64,000 nt of DNA from Microtetraspora glauca (GTDB taxonomy: Bacteria > Actinomycetota > Actinomycetes > Streptomycetales > Streptomycetaceae). Below, piece by piece: positions 18,267 through 27,089 of the stretch; positions within the stretch are counted from its first letter, which is position 1, and every line of letters begins with the position of its first letter. Under the pieces are notes generated by a model, which searched no databases, had not been told where the DNA came from, and worked only from the letters and a program-made list of their open reading frames with translations. The stretch lies in contig JOFO01000011.1 in NCBI GenBank assembly GCA_000721275.1, forward strand, positions 62,001 to 126,000. The letters run 5' to 3'. A program made the position numbers and the translations under genes.

Positions 18267-19583
18267 TCAGGCCCGTCCCGCGGACTTCTGGGTCTTGCGG
18301 GAGACCGAGTCGATGATCACGGCGATGAGCAGCACCGCGCCGGTGATCATGTACTGGATGGCGTTGGACTCCAGGTTGAGCTGGTTGAGGCCCTGGACGA
18401 TCGACTGGAGCACCAGGATGCCCAGGAGCGCCGACCAGACCTTGCCCCGGCCGCCGAAGAGCGACGTGCCGCCGATGACGGCCGCGGCGATGCACATCAT
18501 GAGCTGGTTGCCGCCGCCGAGGGAGCGGTCGGCGCCGCCGGTCGCGGAGGCGAGGAAGAGGCCGCCGATGGCGCCCAGGGTGCCGGAGATCATGAAGACC
18601 GAGATGCGGATCCAGGCGACGTTGATGCCGGCCCGGCGGGCCGCCTCGATGCCGCCGCCGACCGCGAAGACCTGCCGGCCGTAGGTGGTGCGGCGCAGCA
18701 CGAAGTCGGTGACGATCAGGATCACCAGGAAGATCACCAGGGAGAGCGGCAGGCCCTTCTCCTGGTTGAAGCCGTACGCGGCGACCAGCACGAGGGCCGC
18801 GAGGACGCCGGTGCGCAGCAGGATCTCGCTGTGCGGGCGGTGCGGCAGCTCGGCGGCCCTGCGGCGGCGGGAGTCGCGCAGCTGGGCGAGGTAGAAGGCG
18901 GCGACCACGACGGCGGCGAGGCCGTAGGCGGCGGCGATGTCGGAGAAGTAGTACTTGGTGAGGTCGCCGACGAAGCTGCCGATGGGGGTGGGGATGGTGG
19001 ACCGCTCGCCCATGACCCACGTCTGGAGGCCGGCCCAGCCGAGGAACCCGGCCAGGGTGACGACGAAGGCGGGGACGCCGATCTTGGCGAAGACCAGGCC
19101 GTGGAAGGCGCCGAGGAGGGTGCCGGAGAGGATGCCGAGGAGGATCGCGAGGGAGTCCGGCATGTCGGTGGCGAGGACGCCCCAGACGGCGCCCGCGAGA
19201 CCGGCGACGGAGCCGACGGCGAGGTCGATCTCGCCGAGCAGCAGCACGAAGACGATGCCGACGGCCATGATGCCGGGGCCGGCCGCGTACAGCGTGATCT
19301 GGTCGAGGTTGTACGAGGTGATGAAGTTGCCGGTCAGCGCCTGGAAGACGACGCCGATGACGAGGAGGCCGACGACGACGGGGAGGGAGCCGATCTCGCC
19401 GGAGCGGATCTTGCGCTTGAACTCGTCGACGTAGCCCTTGAAGCCCTGCTCGCGGACGAGGAGGCGGGGGTCGACGGCGGGGATCGCGGCGGCGGCCGGG
19501 GCCTCGGTGGCGGCGCCGTCGCCGGAGCCGGTGCGCGGCTCGGGGACGGGCGCCTGGTCGGTCGCCTCGGGGGTCGTGCTCAC
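18267..19583 (-). CDS. xylH: Xylose-type sugar ABC transporter permease
   Basis: 438 residues, around 10 to 12 membrane helices, of the RbsC/XylH family. Conserved blocks are VGIVFVLLLGEIDLAVGSVAGLAGA, GVPAFVVTLAGFLGWAG and GGTSLFGGRGKVWSALLG. The N-terminal 55 residues are Pro/Ala-rich and cytoplasmic, then LPVVVGLLVIGVVFQAL begins the first helix. The start is GTG (VSTTPEATD), with GGAGG seven bases upstream and a four-base overlap with the xylG stop codon. Last gene of the xylF-xylG-xylH unit. Confidence 0.93.
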   Translation of the reverse strand: MSTTPEATDQAPVPEPRTGSGDGAATEAPAAAAIPAVDPRLLVREQGFKGYVDEFKRKIRSGEIGSLPVVVGLLVIGVVFQALTGNFITSYNLDQITLYAAGPGIMAVGIVFVLLLGEIDLAVGSVAGLAGAVWGVLATDMPDSLAILLGILSGTLLGAFHGLVFAKIGVPAFVVTLAGFLGWAGLQTWVMGERSTIPTPIGSFVGDLTKYYFSDIAAAYGLAAVVVAAFYLAQLRDSRRRRAAELPHRPHSEILLRTGVLAALVLVAAYGFNQEKGLPLSLVIFLVILIVTDFVLRRTTYGRQVFAVGGGIEAARRAGINVAWIRISVFMISGTLGAIGGLFLASATGGADRSLGGGNQLMMCIAAAVIGGTSLFGGRGKVWSALLGILVLQSIVQGLNQLNLESNAIQYMITGAVLLIAVIIDSVSRKTQKSAGRA

Positions 19584-20359
19584 TGGGCTACCTCCGCGGT
19601 ACGGGCCTGCCGGCGGGTGACGGCGTTGTCGGTGGCGCCGGTGATCGCGGCGATGATCTCTTCGTGGGTGGTGGTGGCGACCGGGAAGGTGCCGTTGTTG
19701 CGGCCGAGGCGCAGGACGGCGACGGTGTCGGCGACCGCCTTCACGTCGGCCATGTTGTGGCTGATGAGGATGACGCCGAGGCCCTGCTCGCGCAGCCGCT
19801 CGACGAGGTCGAGGACCTGGGCGGTCTGCTCGACGCCGAGGGCGGCGGTGGGCTCGTCCAGGATCACGATCTTGGGGTCGCCGACCAGGGCGCGGGCGAT
19901 GGCGACGACCTGCCGCTGGCCGCCGGAGAGGGCGGCGACGGGGATGCGGACGCTGGGGATGCGGATGGAGAGGGTGGACAGGAGGTCCTTGGCGCGCTTC
20001 TCCATGGCGACCTCGTCGAGGACGCCGCCCTTCTTCAGCTCCCGGCCGAGGAAGAGGTTGGCGACGACGTCGAGGTTGTCGCAGAGGGCGAGGTCCTGGT
20101 AGACGGTGGCCACGCCGAGGGCCTGCGAGTCCTGCGGGCGGGAGATCTGGACCGGGCGGCCCTCCCACTCGATGGTGCCCTCGTCGATGGGGTGGACGCC
20201 GGCGATCGTCTTGACCAGGGTGGACTTTCCGGCGCCGTTGTCGCCGACCAGGGCGACGACTTCGCCGGCGTGGACTTCGAGGTCGACACCGGAGAGGACC
20301 TGGACCGCTCCGAATCGCTTGAAGATCCCGCGCAACGCCAGGACAGGCGTCTGGGACAC
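19580..20359 (-). CDS. xylG: Xylose-type sugar ABC transporter ATP-binding protein
   Basis: 259 residues. Walker A GDNGAGKST (39-47), Q-loop VYQDLALC, ABC signature LSGGQRQ (144-150), Walker B KIVILDEPTAALG and the switch His in LISHNMADV. Unlike E. coli XylG or RbsA, which carry two ABC cassettes in about 500 residues, this is a single cassette, common for actinobacterial sugar importers of this class; it would act as a homodimer. The start is GTG (VSQTPVLAL), with AAGGAG nine bases upstream. Confidence 0.93.
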   Translation of the reverse strand: MSQTPVLALRGIFKRFGAVQVLSGVDLEVHAGEVVALVGDNGAGKSTLVKTIAGVHPIDEGTIEWEGRPVQISRPQDSQALGVATVYQDLALCDNLDVVANLFLGRELKKGGVLDEVAMEKRAKDLLSTLSIRIPSVRIPVAALSGGQRQVVAIARALVGDPKIVILDEPTAALGVEQTAQVLDLVERLREQGLGVILISHNMADVKAVADTVAVLRLGRNNGTFPVATTTHEEIIAAITGATDNAVTRRQARTAEVAQ

Positions 20360-20440
20360 GTGAACCAACTCCTTCGCCGCCCGTGCGGAGGGCGGCGGCA
20401 TGTCGCGCCGTGCGGCGCCGAGTTCGAGGGGGGCTGTGCT

Positions 20441-20487
20441 CGTCCGGCCCCGGCGACAGCGGGGTCTGGGTCGGCCGGGGCCGGACG
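20441..20487 (-). promoter_or_regulatory. Stem-loop between xylF and xylG
   Basis: Perfect 14-base arms CGTCCGGCCCCGGC / GCCGGGGCCGGACG around a 19-base loop, in the 245-base gap after the binding-protein gene. Such hairpins can protect or partly terminate the upstream message, giving more binding protein than membrane components. Confidence 0.6.
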
Positions 20488-20604
20488 GGTCGGGGCGGAA
20501 CCGCGGCTCGGGGCGGGCGGGTTCCGCGTCCCGCCGGGTCTGACGCGCCGGCGGGCGGGGGCGGGCGGCGCGCGGACGGAAGCCGGAGCGCGGGCCCGAG
20601 GGGC

Positions 20605-21669
20605 TTACTTGATGCCCAGCTCGGCGCACTTCGCGGCGAGGTCCGCGGAGCAGATGTCGGCCGCCGCGTAGATGCCGTCCTTGATCACCGTGGACTGGAT
20701 GTTGGTCTTGTCGACGACCACCGGGGCGAAGAGCGTGGACTTCACGCCGTCCGTCTCGCCCTGGGCGCCGAGGTCCTTGCCCTGGAGCAGGTTGACCGCG
20801 AACTTGGCGGCCTCGGGCGCCAGCTGGAGCGGCGACTTGTAGATGGTGAAGGTCTGGGTGCCGGCGACGATCCGCTGGATGCCCGCGACCTCGGCGTCCT
20901 GGCCGCCGACCGGGATGCCCTTGATGCCGGCGTTCTCCAGGGAGGTGACGATGCCGCCCGCCATGCCGTCGTTGGCGGAGTAGACCGCGCCGATCTTGTC
21001 CTTGCCGACGGAGGAGATCGCGGCGGCCATCTTCTCGCCCGCGACCTTCGGGTCCCACTCGCCGGACGCCTCGTAGGCGATCTTGCCGACCTTGCCGTCG
21101 AGGGCGGTGTGGGCGCCCTTCTTGAACAGCGCGGCGTTCGGGTCCTTCTCGTCGCCGTTGATCATGACGATCTGGGCGGTGGCGGCCTTGGCGCCGAGGG
21201 CGGAGAGCAGGGCCTGGCCCTGGAGCTCGCCGACCTTGTTGTTGTCGTGGCTGACGTACGCGTCCGCGCCCTCGATCGCGCGGTCGTACGCGACGACCTT
21301 GACGCCCTTGCCCTGCGCCTCCTTGACCCAGGCGGCGGCCTTGGCGGAGTCGACCGGGTCGAGCGCGATGACCTTCACGCCGTCGGCGATGAGCTGGTCG
21401 AACTGCTGCTTCTGCTTCACCACGTCGGAGACGGCGTTGTTGTAGACGACCTCGCAGTCGCCGCAGGCGGCCTTGACGGCCTTCTCGAACTGCGGCTTGT
21501 CGAGGGACTCGTACCGCGCGGTCTTGTTCTCCGGGAGGAGCAGACCGATCTTGGTCGAGCTGCCCTTGTCCTCCCCGTCACCGCCGCCGGCCTGGCCACA
21601 GGCGGAGAGCGCGAGGGCCATCGAGACCGCGGCCGAGCCTATGACGACACGACGAGTCATTGCGTTCAT
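20605..21669 (-). CDS. xylF: Xylose-type sugar-binding lipoprotein
   Basis: 354 residues. Basic N-region (MNAMTRRVV), hydrophobic core and lipobox LSAC near residue 24 make it a lipoprotein on the outer face of the membrane. The mature part is a type I periplasmic-binding fold of the XylF/ChvE group: STKIGLLLPENKTARYESLDKP, DQLIADGVKVIALDPVDS, VVAYDRAI, NDGMAGGIVTSLENAGIKGIPVGGQDAE and FTIYKSP are typical sugar-contacting blocks. GGAGG lies nine bases upstream of the ATG. First gene of the xylFGH unit and downstream of its likely regulator. The sugar is inferred from synteny; xylose is the best guess. Confidence 0.92.
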   Translation of the reverse strand: MNAMTRRVVIGSAAVSMALALSACGQAGGGDGEDKGSSTKIGLLLPENKTARYESLDKPQFEKAVKAACGDCEVVYNNAVSDVVKQKQQFDQLIADGVKVIALDPVDSAKAAAWVKEAQGKGVKVVAYDRAIEGADAYVSHDNNKVGELQGQALLSALGAKAATAQIVMINGDEKDPNAALFKKGAHTALDGKVGKIAYEASGEWDPKVAGEKMAAAISSVGKDKIGAVYSANDGMAGGIVTSLENAGIKGIPVGGQDAEVAGIQRIVAGTQTFTIYKSPLQLAPEAAKFAVNLLQGKDLGAQGETDGVKSTLFAPVVVDKTNIQSTVIKDGIYAAADICSADLAAKCAELGIK

Positions 21670-21754
21670 GTGGGGTTGCCTCCCTGACGAGGCCGCGACG
21701 GTGCGGCCGAGGTGTCACGAAGTCAACTCGGCCGCAACACCGTCGTCAAGAAGT

Positions 21755-21792
21755 GAAAACTTAACGAGATGACAACGGTGGTTATCGTTTTC
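21755..21792 (-). promoter_or_regulatory. xylF control region with GAAAAC/GTTTTC inverted repeat
   Basis: An AT-rich island between rok7B7 and xylF. GAAAACTTAAC (21755-21765) and, on the opposite strand from 21792, GAAAACGATAAC form an imperfect inverted repeat spanning 38 bases; AAGT-GAAA-ACTT is nested in the left arm. Good candidate operator for the ROK repressor encoded just upstream. Confidence 0.45.
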
Positions 21793-23021
21793 TAAGTGAA
21801 GGCAGGCGCGGAGACCGGCACGCTCGCCGGAAGCGCACTCCCCAACAGGGTCGAATCGCCCATTTCGCTGAGGACGAGGGCGAGCGCGCCCAGCACCTCC
21901 GCCCGGCCGCCCAGCGCCCCCTGGGCCAGCGACAGCTGGCGGGCCGCGCTGGGGATCGCGTACCGCCCCACCGAGTCCCGGATCGGGGCGAGCACCAGCT
22001 CACCGGCCTCGGCGAGGTCGCCGCCGAGCACGACCCGGCTCGGGTTCAGGAGGTTGCAGAGGTTGGCGACGCCGCTGCCGATGTGGCGCCCCACGTCGGC
22101 GACGACCCGCCGGCACCCGGGGTCGCCCTCGCGGGCCAGCTGCACCACCCGCTCCATGGTGAGGTCCGGCCCGTGGCTGGGCTGGAGCAGCGGCAGCACG
22201 TACCGCGCGGCGGTGAAGGTCTCCAGGCAGCCGCGGTTGCCGCAGCGGCAGACCGGGCCCGACTCGTCGAGGGTGATGTGGCCGATCTCGCCGGCCGTGC
22301 CGCCCGGGCCCCGGTAGACCCGCCCGTCGATCACCAGGCCCGCGCCGACGCCGCTCGCCACCTTGATGTACGCCAGGTCCTTGACGCCCCGGCCGCTCCC
22401 CCACACCAGCTCGCCGAGCGCGCCGAGGTTGGCGTCGTTGTCGACGTGCACGGGGACGCCCAGGCGGGCGGACAGCTCCTCGGCCGGGTTGATGCCGCTC
22501 CAGCCCGGCAGGATCGACGTCGAGCCGAGCGTGCCCGAGGAGACGTCGATGGGGCCGGGGACGCCGAGGCCGACGCCGATCACCTTGCCGCGGCCGATGC
22601 CGGTGGCCTCGATCAGCCGGTTGACCAGCTGCTCCGCCCGGTCGAAGCCCTCCGCGGCGGAGGCGTCCACGTCCAGCGGCTCGGCCTCCTCGGCGAGCAC
22701 CTGGTGGGCGAGGTTGCCGACCGCGACCCGGAGGTGGGTGTGGCCGAAGTCGACGCCGATGACGATGCCGGCGTCGCCGGAGAGCGAGACGCTGCGGGCC
22801 CGCCGGCCGCCCGCCGAGGTCGGCGTGACCTCGACCGTGCCGCCGTCCTTGAGCTCGCGGACGATGTTGGAGACGGTCGCCGCCGACAGTCCCGTCGCCC
22901 GGGCGATCTCCGCCTGGGTCAGCGAACCCGCCATCCGTACGGCCCGCACGACCCGCTCCAGATTGGCCCTGTGCAGCGACGTCTGCGACCCCGGAGTCTC
23001 CATCGACTCTCTCACTCCCAC
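21792..23021 (-). CDS. rok7B7: ROK-family transcriptional regulator (Rok7B7 orthologue)
   Basis: 409 residues from the GTG start VGVRESMETPG, which has GGAG six bases upstream; the ATG six codons later (METPGSQTSLHRANLERVV) is the start I remember for S. coelicolor Rok7B7 and is a real alternative. Winged helix-turn-helix at the N-terminus (SLTQAEIARATGLSAATVSNIV, about 45-66). The ROK sugar-kinase-fold domain follows, with VIGVDFGHTHLRVAVG, GVGLGVPGPID, and the zinc-binding CRCGNRGCLET motif (about 275-285). In S. coelicolor this regulator controls xylFGH and affects carbon catabolite repression, development and antibiotics. The same arrangement, directly upstream of xylF, is seen here. Confidence 0.93.
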   Translation of the reverse strand: MGVRESMETPGSQTSLHRANLERVVRAVRMAGSLTQAEIARATGLSAATVSNIVRELKDGGTVEVTPTSAGGRRARSVSLSGDAGIVIGVDFGHTHLRVAVGNLAHQVLAEEAEPLDVDASAAEGFDRAEQLVNRLIEATGIGRGKVIGVGLGVPGPIDVSSGTLGSTSILPGWSGINPAEELSARLGVPVHVDNDANLGALGELVWGSGRGVKDLAYIKVASGVGAGLVIDGRVYRGPGGTAGEIGHITLDESGPVCRCGNRGCLETFTAARYVLPLLQPSHGPDLTMERVVQLAREGDPGCRRVVADVGRHIGSGVANLCNLLNPSRVVLGGDLAEAGELVLAPIRDSVGRYAIPSAARQLSLAQGALGGRAEVLGALALVLSEMGDSTLLGSALPASVPVSAPAFT

Positions 23022-23118
23022 CGTTTTCTCCAACATGTGAACTCTAAGGGGACGCTTTCGCCTTCGCTTCCGTCAAGACCCGGAACACCCCCGCGGGGGC
23101 GCGCGGACGCACGCGAAA

Positions 23119-23144
23119 GCCCCCGCACGCGAACGCGCGGGGGC
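23119..23144 (-). terminator. ngcEFG operon terminator
   Basis: GCCCCCGC / GCGGGGGC arms with internal near-pairing ACG/CGC around a CGAA loop, 18 bases after the ngcG stop codon on the minus strand and ahead of rok7B7. Confidence 0.6.
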
Positions 23145-23161
23145 CTGAGAGCGCTCTGCGG

Positions 23162-24094
23162 CTACTTGACGGCGCCGGCCGTGAGACCGGCCACCACCTG
23201 CCGCTGGAAGACGATGTACGCGGCGAGCACCGGCAGCATCGCCATCACCAGGCCGGCGAAGAGCCCGGACCAGTCGCCCTTGTAGCCCTGGCTGACGGCG
23301 AGCTGCACCAGTCCCTGCGAGAGCACCTTGTTGTCGGGGTTCGTGTTGAGCACCGTCGGCAGCAGGTACTGGTTCCACTGCCCCAGGAAGTTGAAGATGC
23401 CGACGCTGATCAGCCCCGGCCGGGCCATCGGCAGCATCACCTGGAAGAAGGTGCGGGTGTGCGAGGCGCCGTCGATGAAGGCCGCCTCCGCCACCGAGGT
23501 CGGCAGCGTCCGGAAGAACGCCGTCAGGAAGAAGACAGTGAAGGGCAGCGAGTACGCGATGTAGACCAGGATCAGGCCGTGCAGGGTGTTCAGCAGGGCC
23601 ATGTTCTGCATCACGTAGAAGAGCGGCACCAGCGCCAGGATGATCGGGAAGCTCATCCCCCCGATGAAGAGGAAGTAGAGGAACCGGTTCCCCGGGAACT
23701 CGAAGCGGGCCAGCACGTACGCCGCCATCGAGCCGAACAGCAGGGTGCCGGTGAGCGAGCCGCCGACCACCAGGATCGTGTTCAGGAAGTAGTCGCTCAT
23801 GTGGGCCTGGGTCCAGGCCCTGCCCCAGTTCTCGAAGTGCAGCGCGTCCGGCAGCGACCACGGCGAGGTGAAGATCGCCCGGTCGGTCTTGAAGGAGGTC
23901 ATGACCGCCCACAGCAGCGGCATCACCACCATGATCGCCCAGATGATCAGGACGCCGTGCGAGAAGACGTTGAGGACGGCGCCCTCGCTCTTCTGCTTCC
24001 CGGGGGCCTTGACCTTCCGGACCGCGGGGCCCTCGCCGGCCCGGGGCAGCGGGATCCGCGCGTCGTCGGTGGGCGGGGTGTCGGTGGTCTTCAT
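23162..24094 (-). CDS. ngcG: Chitobiose/GlcNAc ABC transporter permease (MalG type)
   Basis: 310 residues, six membrane helices after a charged 40-residue N-terminus (KVKAPGKQKSEG). The inner-membrane permease EAA loop reads EAAFIDGASHTRTFFQVMLPMARPGL (about 200-225), the contact for the ATPase. The ATG overlaps the stop of ngcF in a TGATG arrangement. Identified as NgcG by position behind an NgcE-type binding protein and beside rok7B7. Confidence 0.88.
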   Translation of the reverse strand: MKTTDTPPTDDARIPLPRAGEGPAVRKVKAPGKQKSEGAVLNVFSHGVLIIWAIMVVMPLLWAVMTSFKTDRAIFTSPWSLPDALHFENWGRAWTQAHMSDYFLNTILVVGGSLTGTLLFGSMAAYVLARFEFPGNRFLYFLFIGGMSFPIILALVPLFYVMQNMALLNTLHGLILVYIAYSLPFTVFFLTAFFRTLPTSVAEAAFIDGASHTRTFFQVMLPMARPGLISVGIFNFLGQWNQYLLPTVLNTNPDNKVLSQGLVQLAVSQGYKGDWSGLFAGLVMAMLPVLAAYIVFQRQVVAGLTAGAVK

Positions 24095-25023
24095 CAGAAC
24101 TCCAGCCGCTCGCGCCGGCCCAGCTTCATCACGACCGCGGCGAAGGCGAGCGTGACGAGGAGGAGCGCGACGCCGATGGTCGTGGCGTAGGCGGCCTGAC
24201 CGTCCCGGAACGCCTTCTGGTACACGTACAGCGGCATGACGATGGTCGAGTAGTCGGGCCCGCCGCCGTTGGGGCCGACGGTCATGATCTGCACGACCGC
24301 GAAGGACTCCGCGCCGAGCGCGAGGATGCCCATGTAGATCCACCCCGACTGCACGGTGTCCCAGAGCAGCGGCAGCGTGATCCTGAAGAACGTGGTGAAG
24401 CGGTTCGCCCCGTCCAGCAGCGCGGCCTCGTAGAAATCGCGCGGAATGGACGCCATGCCCGCCGAGAACAGCACCACGAAGAACCCGACGGTGGACCAGA
24501 CGAGGACCACCATCACGCAGATCAGGGCGAGGTCCGGGTCACCGAGCCAGTCCGGCTGGACGCTGCCGAGCCCGACCGCCTTCAGCACCGAATTGATCGC
24601 CCCGCTGTTCGGGTTGTACGCGAACTGGAAGAGCAGCGCCACGATGACGATCGACAGCACCTGCGGGAAGAAATAGACGATCTTGTAGAACGAGGAGCCG
24701 CGCACACCCGCGACCGCCGCTCCCTTGCGCCGCCTGCCGCCCACGTTCAGCATGAACGCCAGGAACAGCGCGAATCCGACCGTCACCAGCGGAAGGACGA
24801 CGGCGAAGGTCAGACTGTGCTGGAGCGACTTCCAGAAGATCTCGTCCTCGAACAGCCGCGTGTAGTTGACGAATCCGACGAATCCGAATTCGGGACTGAG
24901 TCCCGACCAGTCCGTGAGCGAGTAGTAGATGGACTGGACGAACGGCCAGATGACGAAGAGCGCGTACAGCGCCAGGGGTGCCGCCAGGAACCCCACGATG
25001 AAACGGTACTTGCCGTGCTGCAT
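24094..25023 (-). CDS. ngcF: Chitobiose/GlcNAc ABC transporter permease (MalF type)
   Basis: 309 residues with about six membrane helices (FIVGFLAAPLALYALFVIWPF first). The EAA loop reads YEAALLDGANRFTTFFRITLPLLWDT (about 197-222). Part of the NgcEFG importer; in S. coelicolor the shared ATPase MsiK, encoded elsewhere, energises it, consistent with the absence of an ATP-binding gene here. The ATG start MQHGKYRF has a weak TAGGA just ahead. Overlaps ngcG by one base. Confidence 0.88.
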   Translation of the reverse strand: MQHGKYRFIVGFLAAPLALYALFVIWPFVQSIYYSLTDWSGLSPEFGFVGFVNYTRLFEDEIFWKSLQHSLTFAVVLPLVTVGFALFLAFMLNVGGRRRKGAAVAGVRGSSFYKIVYFFPQVLSIVIVALLFQFAYNPNSGAINSVLKAVGLGSVQPDWLGDPDLALICVMVVLVWSTVGFFVVLFSAGMASIPRDFYEAALLDGANRFTTFFRITLPLLWDTVQSGWIYMGILALGAESFAVVQIMTVGPNGGGPDYSTIVMPLYVYQKAFRDGQAAYATTIGVALLLVTLAFAAVVMKLGRRERLEF

Positions 25024-25079
25024 TCCTAACCGACCCCGATCTCCGGCGAAGGGCGCGCCGCGGCGCCGCGCGCCGAGGG

Positions 25080-25118
25080 GCCGGGGCCCGCTCCCGGTCG
25101 GCGGGAAGGGGCCCCGGC
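25080..25118 (-). promoter_or_regulatory. Stem-loop between ngcE and ngcF
   Basis: Arms GCCGGGGCCC / GGGCCCCGGC around 19 bases, starting 8 bases after the ngcE stop. A second GC-only hairpin (GGCGCG ... CGCGCC) lies near 25052-25074. The location mirrors the xylF-xylG hairpin, so it may set binding-protein excess or limit read-through. Confidence 0.55.
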
Positions 25119-25125
25119 ACGGCTG

Positions 25126-26577
25126 TCACTGGTGCTTGTAGTGCTTGATGTTCGGGTCCTTGGCCGCCTCGTCGGCGAACTTCTGGATCTTCTTGATGGT
25201 CTCGGCCGGGGTGGCGCGGCCGGCCATCATCTCGCCGATGCAGGCGACGCCGATCTTCTCCTTCTGGAGGGCCACGTACCAGTCCTGGAGGCGCGGGTTG
25301 ACCACGTTGGTGCCCGCCTTCTCCAGGGCCGCGACGCCGGACTTGAGGCCCGGGGAGAGCTCGATGCCGTCGGTGCCGCCGTTGAGCGCGCTGAGCGACT
25401 TCACGGACTGCGTGAAGTTCTTGGAGGACGCCTCGCTGAGCATGATGCGCAGCTGCTCCATCGCGCCCTCGGGGTTCTTCGCCTTCGCCGGGACGATGAA
25501 GGGCTCGCCGCCGGCCGCCCAGAGGGTGCCGAACGGCATCTTGTCGGAGGAGTCCAGGCCGGTCGGGGCGGAGACCGCGAGGCCGAAGTCGGCCGGCATG
25601 GTCTTGGCGGCCTCGTTCTCCACCCAGGAGCCGTTGGGGATGAAGAGCGCCTTGCCCTCGGTCCAGGCGGTCTGCGACTGGATGTGGTCGAGGCCGGGGG
25701 TGCCCTGGAGGATGTACCCCTTCTTGTAGAGCTCGTAGTACGCCTCGAAGCACGCCTTGACGGCGGGGTGCTCCCACGCCTTCGGCTCCAGGTTGTCGAT
25801 GGCGTCGAGGACCTCGCGCCCGCCGACCTTGCCGATCATCGGGTAGAGCGAGAAGGGGATGTAGTACGGGTGCTTGCCCGCGTACGTCCAGGGCGCGATG
25901 TCCTTCTTCTTGGCCTTCGCGCAGAGGGCCAGCATCTCGTCCCAGGTCTCGGGGTACTTGGCGTCGAGCGAGTCGAGCGCCTTCTGCGAGTACCACACGC
26001 CGTAGACGGTGTAGGCGTAGTTGAGCATCCAGCAGGGCTCGCCGTCGAACTGGCCCATCTCGATGATGCCGGGGCGCAGGGTGTCGCGGACCTTCTTCGA
26101 CGGGTCGTCGATCGAGGGCGCGTCCAGCAGGGGGGTGAGGTCGGTGAGCTGCTTCTGGCCGACGAGGACGCCCATGTCCATCTGCTCGGCGCCGGAGTTG
26201 TCGATCAGGTCCGGCGGGTTGCCGCCGTTGAAGCGGGGCTGGAGCTCGGTGGTGATCTTCTGCGTGGGGGTGAACTTGACCTTCGCCTTGGGGTACGCCT
26301 GCTCGTAGAGCTTGATCGCGTCCTTGGCGTACTGCTGGCCGAAACCGCCGTCGAAGAGGAAGAAATCGAGCTCGGCCGACTCATTGACCCCGAGCGGGTT
26401 CTTGTCGGACTTGACGCCCTTCTCGACCTTGCCGTCGTTCTTTCCGCCGCCGCCGCTGGCGCAGGCGGAAAGGAAGCCCATGGCCGGGACGGAGACCAGA
26501 CCGAGAGCGGCGGAACGCTTGATCAGATCACGACGGCCGAGGCCGCCCTCGTTCGACTGGGCGGAGGTGGATCCCAT
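25126..26577 (-). CDS. ngcE: N,N'-diacetylchitobiose/GlcNAc-binding lipoprotein
   Basis: 483 residues. The signal peptide carries a twin-arginine motif (GRRDLIKRS) and a lipobox (LSAC, near residue 36), so it is probably a Tat-exported lipoprotein. The mature domain is a large extracellular sugar-binding protein (type 1 ABC family), with GNPPDLIDNSGAEQMDM, WMLNYAYTVYGVWYSQKALD and FIPNGSWVENE. The NgcE assignment rests on this sequence type plus synteny (binding protein and two permeases beside rok7B7). In S. coelicolor the corresponding protein binds diacetylchitobiose with modest affinity. The ATG encoding MGSTSAQ is preferred because GAGGA lies upstream; a TTG two codons earlier is possible. 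A DasR-like site lies 153 bases upstream. Confidence 0.9.
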   Translation of the reverse strand: MGSTSAQSNEGGLGRRDLIKRSAALGLVSVPAMGFLSACASGGGGKNDGKVEKGVKSDKNPLGVNESAELDFFLFDGGFGQQYAKDAIKLYEQAYPKAKVKFTPTQKITTELQPRFNGGNPPDLIDNSGAEQMDMGVLVGQKQLTDLTPLLDAPSIDDPSKKVRDTLRPGIIEMGQFDGEPCWMLNYAYTVYGVWYSQKALDSLDAKYPETWDEMLALCAKAKKKDIAPWTYAGKHPYYIPFSLYPMIGKVGGREVLDAIDNLEPKAWEHPAVKACFEAYYELYKKGYILQGTPGLDHIQSQTAWTEGKALFIPNGSWVENEAAKTMPADFGLAVSAPTGLDSSDKMPFGTLWAAGGEPFIVPAKAKNPEGAMEQLRIMLSEASSKNFTQSVKSLSALNGGTDGIELSPGLKSGVAALEKAGTNVVNPRLQDWYVALQKEKIGVACIGEMMAGRATPAETIKKIQKFADEAAKDPNIKHYKHQ

Positions 26578-27089
26578 GCGCAAGTCCTCGCCTTCATTCA
26601 GGACTCAGGCGGTGAACCGGTCGCCCGTACTTCGTCTCGCCACCGGCGAAGGGCCCCGCCACCGCGGTCAGTTGCTGGGTCGTGCAGGCGTCGGGCCGTC
26701 GCCGGAGGATTCCGGCGGGCTGGACGCCGACAGGTATAGTCCACTTTCCGCAGCGGGAGCAAGATCGAAAGCAGCATTCGTCAGGCATCTTTCCCGAGTT
26801 GAGACCTCGGGCTTTTCCCGGAGCCCTTCCGGACGAGCCTGCCCCGCGAAGCCGGAACACATCCCTCCGCTGCGCCTTCACCAGTTGAATGGTCCATGCG
26901 AAATCCGGCGAAGGGGACGGGGTCCGCAAGAAGTCGCCCATGGCCGGAACCGCGCGGACGCGGGCACCGTCTTCCTGTCATGTACGGACTCGCCGCCAGG
27001 TGGGGGGAAACGGGGGAAAACCCGCCGAACCGGGCCGAGTTCGGCGACCGTCCGTACTGTCCTGTTCTCATCTGGATCTGGAGATTTAC
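26578..27089. promoter_or_regulatory. Divergent control region of ngcE and the FG-GAP gene
   Basis: 512 bases without a credible gene. Open frames here lack codon bias and known motifs. It holds the DasR-like site at 26730-26745 and, next to the FG-GAP gene, an AT-richer stretch (27050-27089) ending in a GGAG ribosome site. I could not place exact promoters. Confidence 0.6.
26730..26745 (-). promoter_or_regulatory. Candidate DasR-responsive element (dre)
   Basis: ACAGGTATAGTCCACT agrees at 12 of 16 positions with the palindromic dre consensus AGTGGTCTAGACCACT, including GGT-TAG-CCACT. DasR is the GlcNAc-responsive GntR repressor that controls chitin and GlcNAc uptake genes in Streptomyces. 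Location upstream of a chitobiose importer fits the regulon. Confidence 0.7.

Noticed and set aside
26594..26941. 115-codon minus-strand open frame between ngcE and the FG-GAP gene
   Set aside because: Codon use is not host-like, no known domain, and it overlaps the DasR-like site; treated as control DNA.
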